Below the pieces are notes generated by a model, which saw only the letters and a list, made by a program, of their open reading frames with translations, did no database searches and was not told the origin of the DNA. Positions 9,079 to 17,211 of a stretch of DNA of 64,000 nt are shown in pieces; within the stretch, counting starts at the first letter, position 1, and the number at the start of each line of letters is the position of its first letter. This DNA is from Polynucleobacter sp. AP-Titi-500A-B4 (GTDB taxonomy: Bacteria; Pseudomonadota; Gammaproteobacteria; Burkholderiales; Burkholderiaceae), in the NCBI RefSeq assembly GCF_018688095.1, contig NZ_CP061311.1, forward strand, positions 556,861-620,860, in the 5' to 3' direction. The translations under genes and the position numbers were made by a program.

Positions 9079-10272
9079 ATGGAACCGTTATCGGGTTTGA
9101 AAGTCATTGAAATGGGTCAGCTCATTGCTGGACCATTTGCTGCGAAAACATTGGCTGATTTTGGGGCGGATGTCATCAAGATTGAACCCCCTAAGGTTGG
9201 GGATGCGCTACGTAAGTGGCGCCTTTTGAAGGATGGCACCTCTATTTGGTGGCAAGTTCAATCTCGCAATAAACGTTCACTCTCATTAGATTTAAAACAA
9301 GCTGAGGCACAAGAGATTGTCAGAACCCTCGCGAAAGAGGCCGATATTCTGATTGAAAATTTCCGACCTGGTACCTTAGAAGATTGGGGGCTTGATCCCA
9401 ATGACTTACTCAAAATTAATCCGCGCCTAATTGTTCTTCGTATCAGTGGCTATGGTCAGACCGGTCCTTATCGAGATAAACCTGGCTTTGGAGTGGTTGC
9501 TGAGGCAATGGGTGGTTTACGTCATTTAACTGCTGAACCTGGGAGAGTTCCCGTTCGAGTGGGTGTCAGTATTGGAGACACCCTGGCATCTCTGCATGGT
9601 GTTATTGGAATTCTCCTAGCGCTGCAGGAGCGTCATCAAAGCGGCAAGGGCCAGGTAATTGATATCGCTTTGTATGAAGCGGTTTTTAACTGTATGGAAA
9701 GTTTATTGCCTGAGTACAGCGCCTTTGGTGAAGTAAGACAAGCTGCAGGGAGTGCATTGCCAGGGATTGCGCCTACGAATGCCTATCGGTGTGCCGATGG
9801 CGGCTATGTATTAGTTGCCGGCAATGGCGATAGTATCTTTAAGCGTTTGATGAAACTCATTGGGCGCGACGATTTAGGTAATGATCCGCAGTTAGAAAAT
9901 AATGATGGTCGCGTTAAGCGGGTCGTAGAGCTTGACCAAGCAATTGGCGCTTGGGCCAAAGCATTGAGTACCGATGCAGCACTAGAAGCTTTAGATTCTG
10001 TAGCAGTTCCTGCTGGCAGAATCTATACCGTAGCTGACATTGCCAAAGATCCCCACTACAAAGCTCGAGGCAATATCGAGACGATTAAGATGCGTGATGG
10101 ATCCAGAGTAGACGTTCCTGGGGTTATTCCAAAACTTTCCCGCACTCCTGGATCAATCAAAACACTTGCGCCAGAGATTGGGCAAAATACCGATGAGGTA
10201 TTGCGTGATATTGGCTTAAGTGATGCACAAATAGCCTCACTAAAAGAGCGTGGCGTAGCATTTACCAAGTAA
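9079..10272 (+). CDS. Family III CoA-transferase (CaiB/BaiF type)
   Basis: The 397-residue protein begins LSGLKVIEMGQLIAGPFAAK, the family III start, and has SGYGQTGPYRDKPGFG and IGDTLASLHG, whose Asp is expected to form the acyl-CoA anhydride intermediate. These enzymes move CoA between carboxylic acids. I chose the ATG at 9079 (AGAGG at 9066-9070); a TTG 9 codons earlier is less likely. The next gene, 27 bases on, is an HMG-CoA-lyase relative, and that pairing points to activation of a branched hydroxy-dicarboxylate (as in succinate:hydroxymethylglutarate CoA-transferases) before C-C cleavage. The substrate is inferred. Confidence 0.88.
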   Translation: MEPLSGLKVIEMGQLIAGPFAAKTLADFGADVIKIEPPKVGDALRKWRLLKDGTSIWWQVQSRNKRSLSLDLKQAEAQEIVRTLAKEADILIENFRPGTLEDWGLDPNDLLKINPRLIVLRISGYGQTGPYRDKPGFGVVAEAMGGLRHLTAEPGRVPVRVGVSIGDTLASLHGVIGILLALQERHQSGKGQVIDIALYEAVFNCMESLLPEYSAFGEVRQAAGSALPGIAPTNAYRCADGGYVLVAGNGDSIFKRLMKLIGRDDLGNDPQLENNDGRVKRVVELDQAIGAWAKALSTDAALEALDSVAVPAGRIYTVADIAKDPHYKARGNIETIKMRDGSRVDVPGVIPKLSRTPGSIKTLAPEIGQNTDEVLRDIGLSDAQIASLKERGVAFTK

Positions 10273-10299
10273 ATAATAAATTACTAAATACAGATAACA

Positions 10300-11232
10300 A
10301 TGACTAGAGTTTATTTCAATGATGTGGTGACACGAGATGGCTTTCAGATAGAGCCTAATTTCATTCCAACCGATGACAAAGTTCGCTTAATCGATGAACT
10401 CAGTCAATGTGGTTTCGCAAAGATCGAGGTGACCTCATTTACCTCTCCTAAAGCCATTCCAATGCTCAGAGATGCCGAAGAGGTGATGGGCAGAATTCAG
10501 CGGATTCCTGGTGTTGAGTACACAGTACTTGTACCCAATCTTCGCGGCGCTGAGCGTGCTTTTGAATCAAAGGCCGATGAATTTAATCTGGTGATGTCGA
10601 CTTCAGAGACCCATAACTTAGCCAATTTGCGCATGACGAGAGAAAAGAGTTTTGCTGGCTTAGCGGAGGTAATTAAATATGTTGCTGGTAGAACACCGAT
10701 TAATGTTTCACTTTCCACCTGCTTTGGTTGCCCTATGGAGGGCGATGTGCCTCAAAAAGTTGTTGAAGAGTTTGCTAAACGCTTTGCTGATCTTGGGGTC
10801 CGTGGTTTAACGATTTGCGATACAACTGGTATGGCTAATCCTGCACAAGTGACGCAAATTTCCGAAGCATTGCAGAAGCAATTCCCAAATCTTCAACTCA
10901 CGATGCATTTTCACAATACAAGAGGAATGGGATTAGCGAATGTTCTTGCGGCAGTCCAATCGGGTATCACGCGATTTGATGGTTCTCTTGGAGGTTTAGG
11001 TGGTTGCCCATACGCGCCAGGAGCTAGTGGCAATATATCGAGTGAAGATGCGATTCATATGCTTGATGCGATGGGTTATGACACTGGTATGAATATGCCA
11101 AGATTGTTAGCAATTGCCCGAGAGCTGCCAACCATCGTTGGTCACGCCGTTCCTGGTCAAGTTGCTAAAGCAGGGCGTACCTGCGATTTGCATCAAGCCC
11201 CTGACTATGTGAAAGATTTGCGTCAGCAATAG
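10300..11232 (+). CDS. Hydroxymethylglutaryl-CoA lyase family protein
   Basis: The 310-residue DRE-TIM barrel enzyme has VTRDGFQIEPNFIPT at the N-terminus (catalytic Arg-Asp), HFHNTRGMGLAN with the metal-binding His-x-His, and GGLGGCPYAPGASGN with the Cys loop that separates HMG-CoA lyases from isopropylmalate synthases. HMG-CoA lyase makes acetoacetate and acetyl-CoA and is also used on citramalyl-CoA-like substrates. It lies between a CoA-transferase and a VOC protein in what looks like one operon. Confidence 0.9.
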   Translation: MTRVYFNDVVTRDGFQIEPNFIPTDDKVRLIDELSQCGFAKIEVTSFTSPKAIPMLRDAEEVMGRIQRIPGVEYTVLVPNLRGAERAFESKADEFNLVMSTSETHNLANLRMTREKSFAGLAEVIKYVAGRTPINVSLSTCFGCPMEGDVPQKVVEEFAKRFADLGVRGLTICDTTGMANPAQVTQISEALQKQFPNLQLTMHFHNTRGMGLANVLAAVQSGITRFDGSLGGLGGCPYAPGASGNISSEDAIHMLDAMGYDTGMNMPRLLAIARELPTIVGHAVPGQVAKAGRTCDLHQAPDYVKDLRQQ

Positions 11233-11245
11233 ATTGGGAGAGAAG

Positions 11246-11644
11246 ATGATTGACCACTTAGATCATTTGGTATTGACTACAGCAAATGAAGCAGCTTGCG
11301 TAGATTTTTATACGCGGGTGATGGGGATGACGCTGGAATCTTTTATTGGGGGCACGCCGCCAGTGGAGCGTAAGGCATTTAAATTTGGCAACCAAAAAAT
11401 CAATTTGCACATCAAAGGCAAAGAATTTGAGCCTAAGGCCAATCTTCCAACTCCCGGATCTCTCGATCTCTGTTTTATTGCTGATCGCCCACTCAATGAA
11501 GTGATTGCAAAGCTGAAGAAGGAGGCTTGGCCGATTATCGAGGGGCCTGTGATCCGAACCGGTGCGACTTCAAAAATTAACTCAGTGTATGTACGGGACC
11601 CTGATCTCAATTTGATTGAGATTAGCGAGCTTTATAAAGTTTAA
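11246..11644 (+). CDS. VOC (glyoxalase/dioxygenase superfamily) protein
   Basis: The 132-residue protein is a single VOC fold with two beta-alpha-beta-beta-beta modules. DHLDHLVLTT holds a likely N-terminal metal His and DPDLNLIEISELY the C-terminal metal Glu. GGGAGAGAAG just before the ATG at 11246 decides the start over a TTG at 11234. VOC members act as lyases, epimerases, dioxygenases or resistance proteins; the operon context with CoA-transferase and lyase genes suggests a catabolic side role, but no reaction can be assigned. Its stop overlaps that of the convergent Anbu gene. Confidence 0.8.
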   Translation: MIDHLDHLVLTTANEAACVDFYTRVMGMTLESFIGGTPPVERKAFKFGNQKINLHIKGKEFEPKANLPTPGSLDLCFIADRPLNEVIAKLKKEAWPIIEGPVIRTGATSKINSVYVRDPDLNLIEISELYKV

Positions 11645-12528
11645 GACTTCTTTACAGACTTTCTTTTTGCGCTAGAAGTTTTCTTAGGCGTGCTCGTTGG
11701 CTTTGCTAGAGGTTTTGCTGCCTTTACTTTTGGGGGCTGGCGATTAATAGGAACGGCTCCCATTTTCTTGGCTGGCTCTGAGATGGCGCTAGATTTGTTG
11801 ACGCCACTCCAACTAGGTTCCGCAATCGAATTAAATGCGGCTCTTAGTTTTTCTCCCCAGAGGCGATGAATCATTTGGAAGTAAGGGTTGGACTCATCTA
11901 AGGTAACGAGTTTGCTGGCCTTCAGTGAGTTCTTTTCATATACCAACAAGTCTAGCGGCAGGCCGACAGAAATATTACTGTTCAAGGTTGAATCCATAGA
12001 GATCAGAGCGCACTTAGTAGCCAGATTGAGTGGCGTTGCAAAATTGACGACACGATCAAGAATAGGCTTGCCATACTTTGACTCACCAATTTGGAAATAA
12101 CAAGTCTCTGGAGTTGCTTCGATAAAGTTGCCAGCAGAGTAAATATTGAAGAGGCGAGGTCTTTCCCCTTTGACTTGGCCGCCAAAAATCAGGTTGCAGT
12201 TGAAGTCAATGCCAGCCTTCTCTAAGGCTAGATGATCGCGTTCATATACTTGCTTGATAGCGTCTCCCACAACAACGGCTGCATCGTGGGCATTATCAAC
12301 ATTCCATAGGTTTTTGCCACTCAGTAACTGGCCTTGAAGCAAAATCTCTTTGACAGCTTGTGTGATAGCAAGATTGCCTGCGCTCATTAGGGTAAAGAAG
12401 CGATCATTGTCCTTTTGGAACAAGGTCATTTTTCTAAAGGTTCCAATTTGATCCACACCAGCGTTAGTCCGGGTGTCGGATAAAAAGACCAAACCATCTT
12501 TTAGGCAAAGCCCTACGCAATACGTCAT
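11641..12528 (-). CDS. Anbu, proteasome-type beta-subunit protease
   Basis: The 295-residue protein starts MTYCVGLCLKDGLVFLSDTR. Thr2 is the expected N-terminal nucleophile after Met removal and SDTR is the usual proteasome beta-type stretch with the active-site Asp. The NTN-hydrolase fold covers about residues 1-240. The last 55 or so residues are very rich in Lys, Pro, Ser and Ala and end SAKRKSVKKS, an addition beyond the normal Anbu length. The three genes upstream on the same strand (transglutaminase-like, alpha-E, ATP-grasp) are the known Anbu companions. Confidence 0.9.
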   Translation of the reverse strand: MTYCVGLCLKDGLVFLSDTRTNAGVDQIGTFRKMTLFQKDNDRFFTLMSAGNLAITQAVKEILLQGQLLSGKNLWNVDNAHDAAVVVGDAIKQVYERDHLALEKAGIDFNCNLIFGGQVKGERPRLFNIYSAGNFIEATPETCYFQIGESKYGKPILDRVVNFATPLNLATKCALISMDSTLNSNISVGLPLDLLVYEKNSLKASKLVTLDESNPYFQMIHRLWGEKLRAAFNSIAEPSWSGVNKSSAISEPAKKMGAVPINRQPPKVKAAKPLAKPTSTPKKTSSAKRKSVKKS

Positions 12529-12584
12529 ATACCCATGTCCTTTTAATAATTCCTTAGGATTATCTCTTAAATAAGTGGAGGGGC

Positions 12585-13382
12585 TTAAGGGGCCTGTTGA
12601 ATAGAAATGGTTGCGCTGAGCTCTTCGCCGCCACCCCCAGTTCGAACACCTTTAACTGGTGCTGCTGAGTAATAATCACGACCGATAGCAAGGCGAATAT
12701 GGCGCGCATCAATCAGGCATGCATGAGTAATATCGACACTAGTCCAGATCCCTTTTTCAATATCGCTACAGAAATCAATCCAAGCATGGCTAGCAAGATT
12801 AGGAGATTCCTCAGCAAAGAAATAGCCACTCACATAGCGCGCCGGAATATTTGAGGCCCTACAAAGGCCGAGCATAACGTGTGCATGATCTTGGCATACA
12901 CCAGATTTGAGGGCAAAGGATTGGGCGGCAGTAGTGGCAAAGGTAGTTTGGCCTGGCACATACACAATTGCCTTTTGAACGGCAGTAGCTAATTTTAAAA
13001 CTTCATCAACAGAATTTTTCTTGGGCAGGCTTGAAGAAAAATAAGACAGCATCTCTTCATTAGGTTCGGTGAGATTAGTTTGTTGGAGAAGATAAAAAGG
13101 GGACACTGCCTTGGCATCATCTTTGAATTCAAAAGCATCCTGAGTATGCACTTCACCTTCAGCCTCAAGCATCATCGAGGTGTAAGGGCTCTCCTGTACA
13201 AAGACACTGCATACATTACCAAAGGTATCAATTGAGCTAGACGCTTTTATGGGGGTGCTAATTCTCCACTTGTCGATTTGCTGACCAGTAATACTTGGGG
13301 GCGTTAAGCGTAATTCTTGAATAGAATAGCGCACGGGTGTTTCATAGCGATACTCGGTGCGATGACGAATTTTCAGGTGCAT
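12585..13382 (-). CDS. Transglutaminase-like protease family protein
   Basis: The 265-residue protein has the bacterial transglutaminase N-terminal beta domain (MHLKIRHRTEYRYETPVRY) and a core with the Cys-His-Asp triad: Cys in SGVCQDHAHVMLGLCR, His in SHAWIDF and Asp in SVDITH. Such proteins are thought to cleave or ligate peptide bonds. It lies 12 bases after the alpha-E gene and 56 before Anbu, so it is the third gene of a four-gene set. The target is unknown. Confidence 0.9.
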   Translation of the reverse strand: MHLKIRHRTEYRYETPVRYSIQELRLTPPSITGQQIDKWRISTPIKASSSIDTFGNVCSVFVQESPYTSMMLEAEGEVHTQDAFEFKDDAKAVSPFYLLQQTNLTEPNEEMLSYFSSSLPKKNSVDEVLKLATAVQKAIVYVPGQTTFATTAAQSFALKSGVCQDHAHVMLGLCRASNIPARYVSGYFFAEESPNLASHAWIDFCSDIEKGIWTSVDITHACLIDARHIRLAIGRDYYSAAPVKGVRTGGGGEELSATISIQQAP

Positions 13383-13394
13383 ATAGAGGAGTTC

Positions 13395-14372
13395 TTAGGC
13401 AACAGCCAGTGGGATGAGATAAGCGTTACTAAACTCATCGGCAATATGATTGATGCGCTCAAGGAAGGCTTCAATAAATTCTTCAAGCCCTTGTTCAAAG
13501 ACTTCGTCAATATCTGAGTAATCTAGACTTGCTTTTAGTTTTCCAAGTAAGCGTTCAATTTCTTTAGATTGTTGATTCTTGACTTCAGCAATCAAAGGAA
13601 TTAACTCGTTGACGCAGCAAACCAATGAACGGGGCATTTGCTTATTAAAAATCAATAGCTGGGCTACTTGCTTGGGGGTGACTTGATCCGAGTAGATCTG
13701 ACGATAGATCTCAAATGCGGAGACGGAGCGAAGCAAGGCAGCCCAATGATAAAAGTCGAAGAATTCTCCATCAGAGCCGCCTTCAGCATTCTTTTTGGCA
13801 CTAAAGATCTTAAGAGTAGCTTGGTCCTCATACTTGGTTTCTAAAATACGACCAGTATTGTCAGCGCGCTCTAGCAAGGTGCCCACATTAATAAAGTAGA
13901 AGGCTTCATTCTTAAGCATCGTGCCATAGAGAACGCCTCTGAAGAGATGGCAACGGTGTTTGACCCACTCCAGTAATCTGCTGGGGTCTGCTAGGTTTCT
14001 TGCCTCTAAGATGCGCTGGAGTTCGAGCCAGGTCGTATTTTGCGTTTCCCAAACTTCGGAGGTAATCTTGCCGCGAATCACCCTAGCATTTTCACGAGCT
14101 GCATATAAACAAGAAACAATGCTCGAAGGATTACTGGTTTCATAAATCATGAAATCCAATACATTCTCGCGATTGACGACGTCATACTTGCTTAAAAAGG
14201 CATCTTCTAACTTAGAGATGGTGAGCAACTTTTTCCAGCTTTGCTCCAGAAACTCTGCTGGTTGTGGGAGTAATGAGGTTTGGTGATTCACGTCCAACAT
14301 GCGAGCAGTGTTTTCTGCGCGCTCTGTATAACGAGCCATCCAATATAGGCAGTCTGCGGTGCGGCTGAGCAT
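13395..14372 (-). CDS. Alpha-E domain protein (DUF403)
   Basis: The 325-residue, mostly helical protein starts MLSRTADCLYWMARYTERAE, the diagnostic opening of the alpha-E family. Its biochemical role is not established; members are nearly always encoded next to a circularly permuted ATP-grasp enzyme and a transglutaminase-like protein, as here, and the set has been proposed to make or process a peptide modification. It starts 15 bases after the ATP-grasp stop. Confidence 0.92.
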   Translation of the reverse strand: MLSRTADCLYWMARYTERAENTARMLDVNHQTSLLPQPAEFLEQSWKKLLTISKLEDAFLSKYDVVNRENVLDFMIYETSNPSSIVSCLYAARENARVIRGKITSEVWETQNTTWLELQRILEARNLADPSRLLEWVKHRCHLFRGVLYGTMLKNEAFYFINVGTLLERADNTGRILETKYEDQATLKIFSAKKNAEGGSDGEFFDFYHWAALLRSVSAFEIYRQIYSDQVTPKQVAQLLIFNKQMPRSLVCCVNELIPLIAEVKNQQSKEIERLLGKLKASLDYSDIDEVFEQGLEEFIEAFLERINHIADEFSNAYLIPLAVA

Positions 14373-14387
14373 TTTCTCTGATCCCTC

Positions 14388-15800
14388 TTATTCTTCCAGC
14401 ACCCAGGTATCTTTAGTCCCACCACCTTGAGAGGAGTTCACCACTAAAGATCCTTCTTTGAGGGCTACCCTGGTTAGTCCACCGGGGACCATCTTGATGG
14501 TTTTTCCAGAAAGTACAAAAGGTCGTAAATCAATATGTCTAGGAGCAACGCCTGACTCTACAAACGTTGGGCAAGTCGAGAGTGCCAAGGTAGGCTGGGC
14601 AATATATTTATCTGGGTTAGCGATGAGATGGGTTCTAAATTCTTCGATCTCTGCTTTCGTAGAAGCTGGTCCAACCAGCATGCCATAGCCACCAGCACCG
14701 TGCGTCAATTTCACTACTAATTTTTCTAGATTCGCTAAGGTATATGCCAAATCATCTGTCTTGCGACACTGGAATGTCGGGACGTTATTGAGGATTGGTT
14801 TTTCGCCAAGATAGAACTCAATCATTTCTGGAACATATGGGTAAATCGATTTGTCATCTGCGATACCAGTACCAATCGCGTTTGCAAGAGTCACATTGCC
14901 AGCGCGATACGCTGATAATAGGCCAGCAACGCCCAGTGTTGAGTCGGAGCGGAATGCTAATGGATCCAAGAAGTCATCATCAACACGGCGATAGATGACA
15001 TCAACTCTCTCAGGCCCTTGAGTCGTACGCATAAAGACTTGCTCATTCTTCACGAATAAGTCTTTACCTTCAACCAGTTCTACCCCCATTTGTTGGGCGA
15101 GGTAGCTGTGCTCAAAATAAGCAGAGTTATACATGCCCGGCGTCAAAACTACGACGTTCGGTTTCTTCACGTCATCTGGTTTAACGGATTTCAAGCACTC
15201 CAATAGGAGGTCTGGATAGTGCTCTACAGGAGCAATGCGATATTTTTGAAATAGATCTGGGAAGAGTCGCATCATCATTTTGCGATCTTCGACCATATAA
15301 GAAACGCCAGAAGGCACGCGCAAGTTATCTTCTAAAACGTAGAACTCACCTTCACCTGCGCGCACAATATCGATGCCGGCAATTTGTGCATAGATATCGC
15401 GTGGCACGCTGACGTTACGCATCTCTGGACGATATTGAGCGTTGTTGTAAATTTGTTCAGCGGGGATGATGCCAGCTTTAATAATTTCTTCATCGTGATA
15501 GACGTCATAAATAAAGCGATTGAGCGCTTTAACCCGTTGACGTAAGCCTGCCTCAAGTTGTTCCCATTCTTTTGCAGTAAAGATTCTGGGTACTTGATCG
15601 AAGGGAATGGTTCTCTCAGACCCTAGATCATCCCCGTAGACGGCAAAGGTGATGCCAACACGTCTAAAGATGAGGTCAGCTTCAGCGCGTTTGAGACCCA
15701 TGAGGGTATCGCTCTGTTGTTTCAACCAATTATGGAAAATTTGGTAGTGGGGCCGCGCTTTTCCTGCGGCGTCGAGCATTTCATCAAAAGGCAATTTCAT
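14388..15800 (-). CDS. Circularly permuted ATP-grasp type 2 protein
   Basis: The protein (about 470 residues) belongs to the DUF404/DUF407 group. FDEMLDAAGKARPHYQIFHN is the typical start, DNLRVPSGVSYMVEDRKMM the central signature and LVVKLTHGAGGYGMLVGP a glycine-rich ATP-binding stretch. I place the start at the ATG at 15800, which leaves the family N-terminus at residue 4; an ATG at 15872 would add 24 residues without family resemblance. Neither has a clear ribosome site. It is first in the Anbu set and probably ligates an amine or amino acid to a peptide or glutamate-like substrate. Confidence 0.9.
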   Translation of the reverse strand: MKLPFDEMLDAAGKARPHYQIFHNWLKQQSDTLMGLKRAEADLIFRRVGITFAVYGDDLGSERTIPFDQVPRIFTAKEWEQLEAGLRQRVKALNRFIYDVYHDEEIIKAGIIPAEQIYNNAQYRPEMRNVSVPRDIYAQIAGIDIVRAGEGEFYVLEDNLRVPSGVSYMVEDRKMMMRLFPDLFQKYRIAPVEHYPDLLLECLKSVKPDDVKKPNVVVLTPGMYNSAYFEHSYLAQQMGVELVEGKDLFVKNEQVFMRTTQGPERVDVIYRRVDDDFLDPLAFRSDSTLGVAGLLSAYRAGNVTLANAIGTGIADDKSIYPYVPEMIEFYLGEKPILNNVPTFQCRKTDDLAYTLANLEKLVVKLTHGAGGYGMLVGPASTKAEIEEFRTHLIANPDKYIAQPTLALSTCPTFVESGVAPRHIDLRPFVLSGKTIKMVPGGLTRVALKEGSLVVNSSQGGGTKDTWVLEE

Positions 15801-15932
15801 AGTTCTAAAACTAATGCCTTTAAAAGGTCTAAATTCGGGGGTTTGAAGCAGCTTGGTGCTGTATTGCACCATATATGTGCATAAATGCTCGGATATTAGC
15901 TCTCAGGCCAGTCTAACCGAGTTTTAGGGGTA

Positions 15933-16385
15933 CTAAGCGTTTAAATCGCCCCTGGCGATGCGCCCTTTTTGGACTTCCCATTCCCGCTCTTTAGTGGCGG
16001 CACGCTTGTCATGCTGCTTTTTGCCTCTAGCCAGGCCGATTTCGCACTTCACATTGCCTTTGGAAAAGTGCAGGTTGAGTGGGACGAGGGTATAGCCTTT
16101 TTGCTCGACCTTGCCAATCAGCTTGCGGATCTCAATGGCATTCAGGAGGAGCTTGCGAGTGCGGGTGCTGTCAGGAACAATGTGGGTAGAGGCTGATAGC
16201 AAGGGGGTGATATGGCAACCAATTAGAAAAAGCTCCGCCTTGCGAATGACAACATACGCTTCTTTGATGTGCACGCGACCAGCTCTGATGGCTTTGACTT
16301 CCCAGCCCTCCAGAACCAATCCTGCCTCAAAGCGCTCCTCGATAAAATAATCGAAGAAGGCTTTTTTGTTATCGACGATACTCAT
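15933..16385 (-). CDS. smpB: SsrA-binding protein SmpB
   Basis: The 150-residue protein binds tmRNA and brings it to stalled ribosomes for trans-translation. KAFFDYFIEERFEAGLVLEG at the N-terminus and GLARGKKQHDKRAATKERE near the C-terminus (the basic tail that enters the mRNA channel) are diagnostic. It diverges from ratA with only 25 bases between the two start codons. No tmRNA gene is in the window. Confidence 0.97.
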   Translation of the reverse strand: MSIVDNKKAFFDYFIEERFEAGLVLEGWEVKAIRAGRVHIKEAYVVIRKAELFLIGCHITPLLSASTHIVPDSTRTRKLLLNAIEIRKLIGKVEQKGYTLVPLNLHFSKGNVKCEIGLARGKKQHDKRAATKEREWEVQKGRIARGDLNA

Positions 16386-16410
16386 ATTTATTTAGCTTCC
16401 AAGATCGATT

Positions 16411-16842
16411 ATGGCAGACGTCTACAAGACCGTTTTAATTGGCCAATCAGCCGACCGAATGTACGGCTTAGTGACTGATGTGGCTCGTTACCCCGAGTTT
16501 TTGCCTTGGTGTGGCGGGGTTGAAATCTTTGAGCAAACCGAAACCGTTTTGGACGCCAAAATTAACATCAACTTCAAGGGTATTAATCAGTACTTTCATA
16601 CTCGGAATGTGAATCATCGCCCCGAGACTATTGATATGGTTTTTGTAGATGGACCATTCAAACATTTTTCAGGGCAGTGGAACTTCATCCCTTTACGCGA
16701 AGATGCATGCAAAGTGGAATTTAAGCTCCACTGGGAATTTAAGAGCGTGATTCTCGACAAGATCATTGGTCCTGTTTTTGGGCACATTGCAGGCACATTT
16801 GTGGATTGTTTTGTCAAACGTGCGGAAGAGCTTTATGGCTAA
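16411..16842 (+). CDS. ratA: RatA/COQ10-type START-domain protein
   Basis: The 143-residue protein has the polyketide cyclase/START fold, with MYGLVTDVARYPEFLPWCGG near the N-terminus. E. coli RatA is described as a ribosome-association toxin acting on 70S assembly, while the COQ10 branch binds ubiquinone; the sequence does not decide between them. Its end overlaps rnfH, giving the common ratA-rnfH pair next to smpB. Confidence 0.9.
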   Translation: MADVYKTVLIGQSADRMYGLVTDVARYPEFLPWCGGVEIFEQTETVLDAKININFKGINQYFHTRNVNHRPETIDMVFVDGPFKHFSGQWNFIPLREDACKVEFKLHWEFKSVILDKIIGPVFGHIAGTFVDCFVKRAEELYG

Positions 16843-17185
16843 TCGCACTATGGAAATTTGGATTTGTGATGCCAGACAGGGTGATCCAACTTTGATCCCA
16901 TTTCAACTCGACCTCGCTGCAGATGAATCTCCTACAGTGGGCTTGGCACTCATACAGGCTGGTTTAGTTACCAGTCAAGCAGATCCATCTTTAGCCAGAA
17001 AGGGATGTTTTGGCGTTTTTGGAAAGCGTAAGGAGTGGGATAGTCCAATCTATGCCGGAGATAGATTAGAGCTCTATTCCCCCTTATTAATTGACCCTAA
17101 GGCGGTTCGGCGTAAAAAGGCAAACCAGAACCAGGATGCCAAATTCCAGGCTGCTGCAGCCAAAAGGAAGGCTAGGAGGCTATAA
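16835..17185 (+). CDS. rnfH: RnfH family ubiquitin-like protein
   Basis: The 116-residue protein carries the beta-grasp fold typical of RnfH: EIWICDARQGDPTLIPFQLD, then GVFGKRKEWDSPIYAGDRLE and LYSPLLIDPKAVRRKKA. A long frame opens at 16766, but the ATG at 16835 overlaps the ratA end and gives the expected N-terminus; an ATG five codons on is another option. The C-terminal 25 residues are strongly basic. Its stop lies within a TATAAT sequence that probably drives guaB. Confidence 0.9.
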   Translation: MANRTMEIWICDARQGDPTLIPFQLDLAADESPTVGLALIQAGLVTSQADPSLARKGCFGVFGKRKEWDSPIYAGDRLELYSPLLIDPKAVRRKKANQNQDAKFQAAAAKRKARRL

Positions 17186-17186
17186 T
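17181..17186 (+). promoter_or_regulatory. Candidate -10 box for guaB
   Basis: A perfect TATAAT overlaps the rnfH stop codon and lies 25 bases before the guaB ATG. No good -35 hexamer is found 16-18 bases upstream (AGCCAA at 17158-17163), so support is the -10 match and its position only. Confidence 0.35.
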
Positions 17187-17211
17187 CTGTTTTTGCGACT
17201 AGGGGTTTTGC

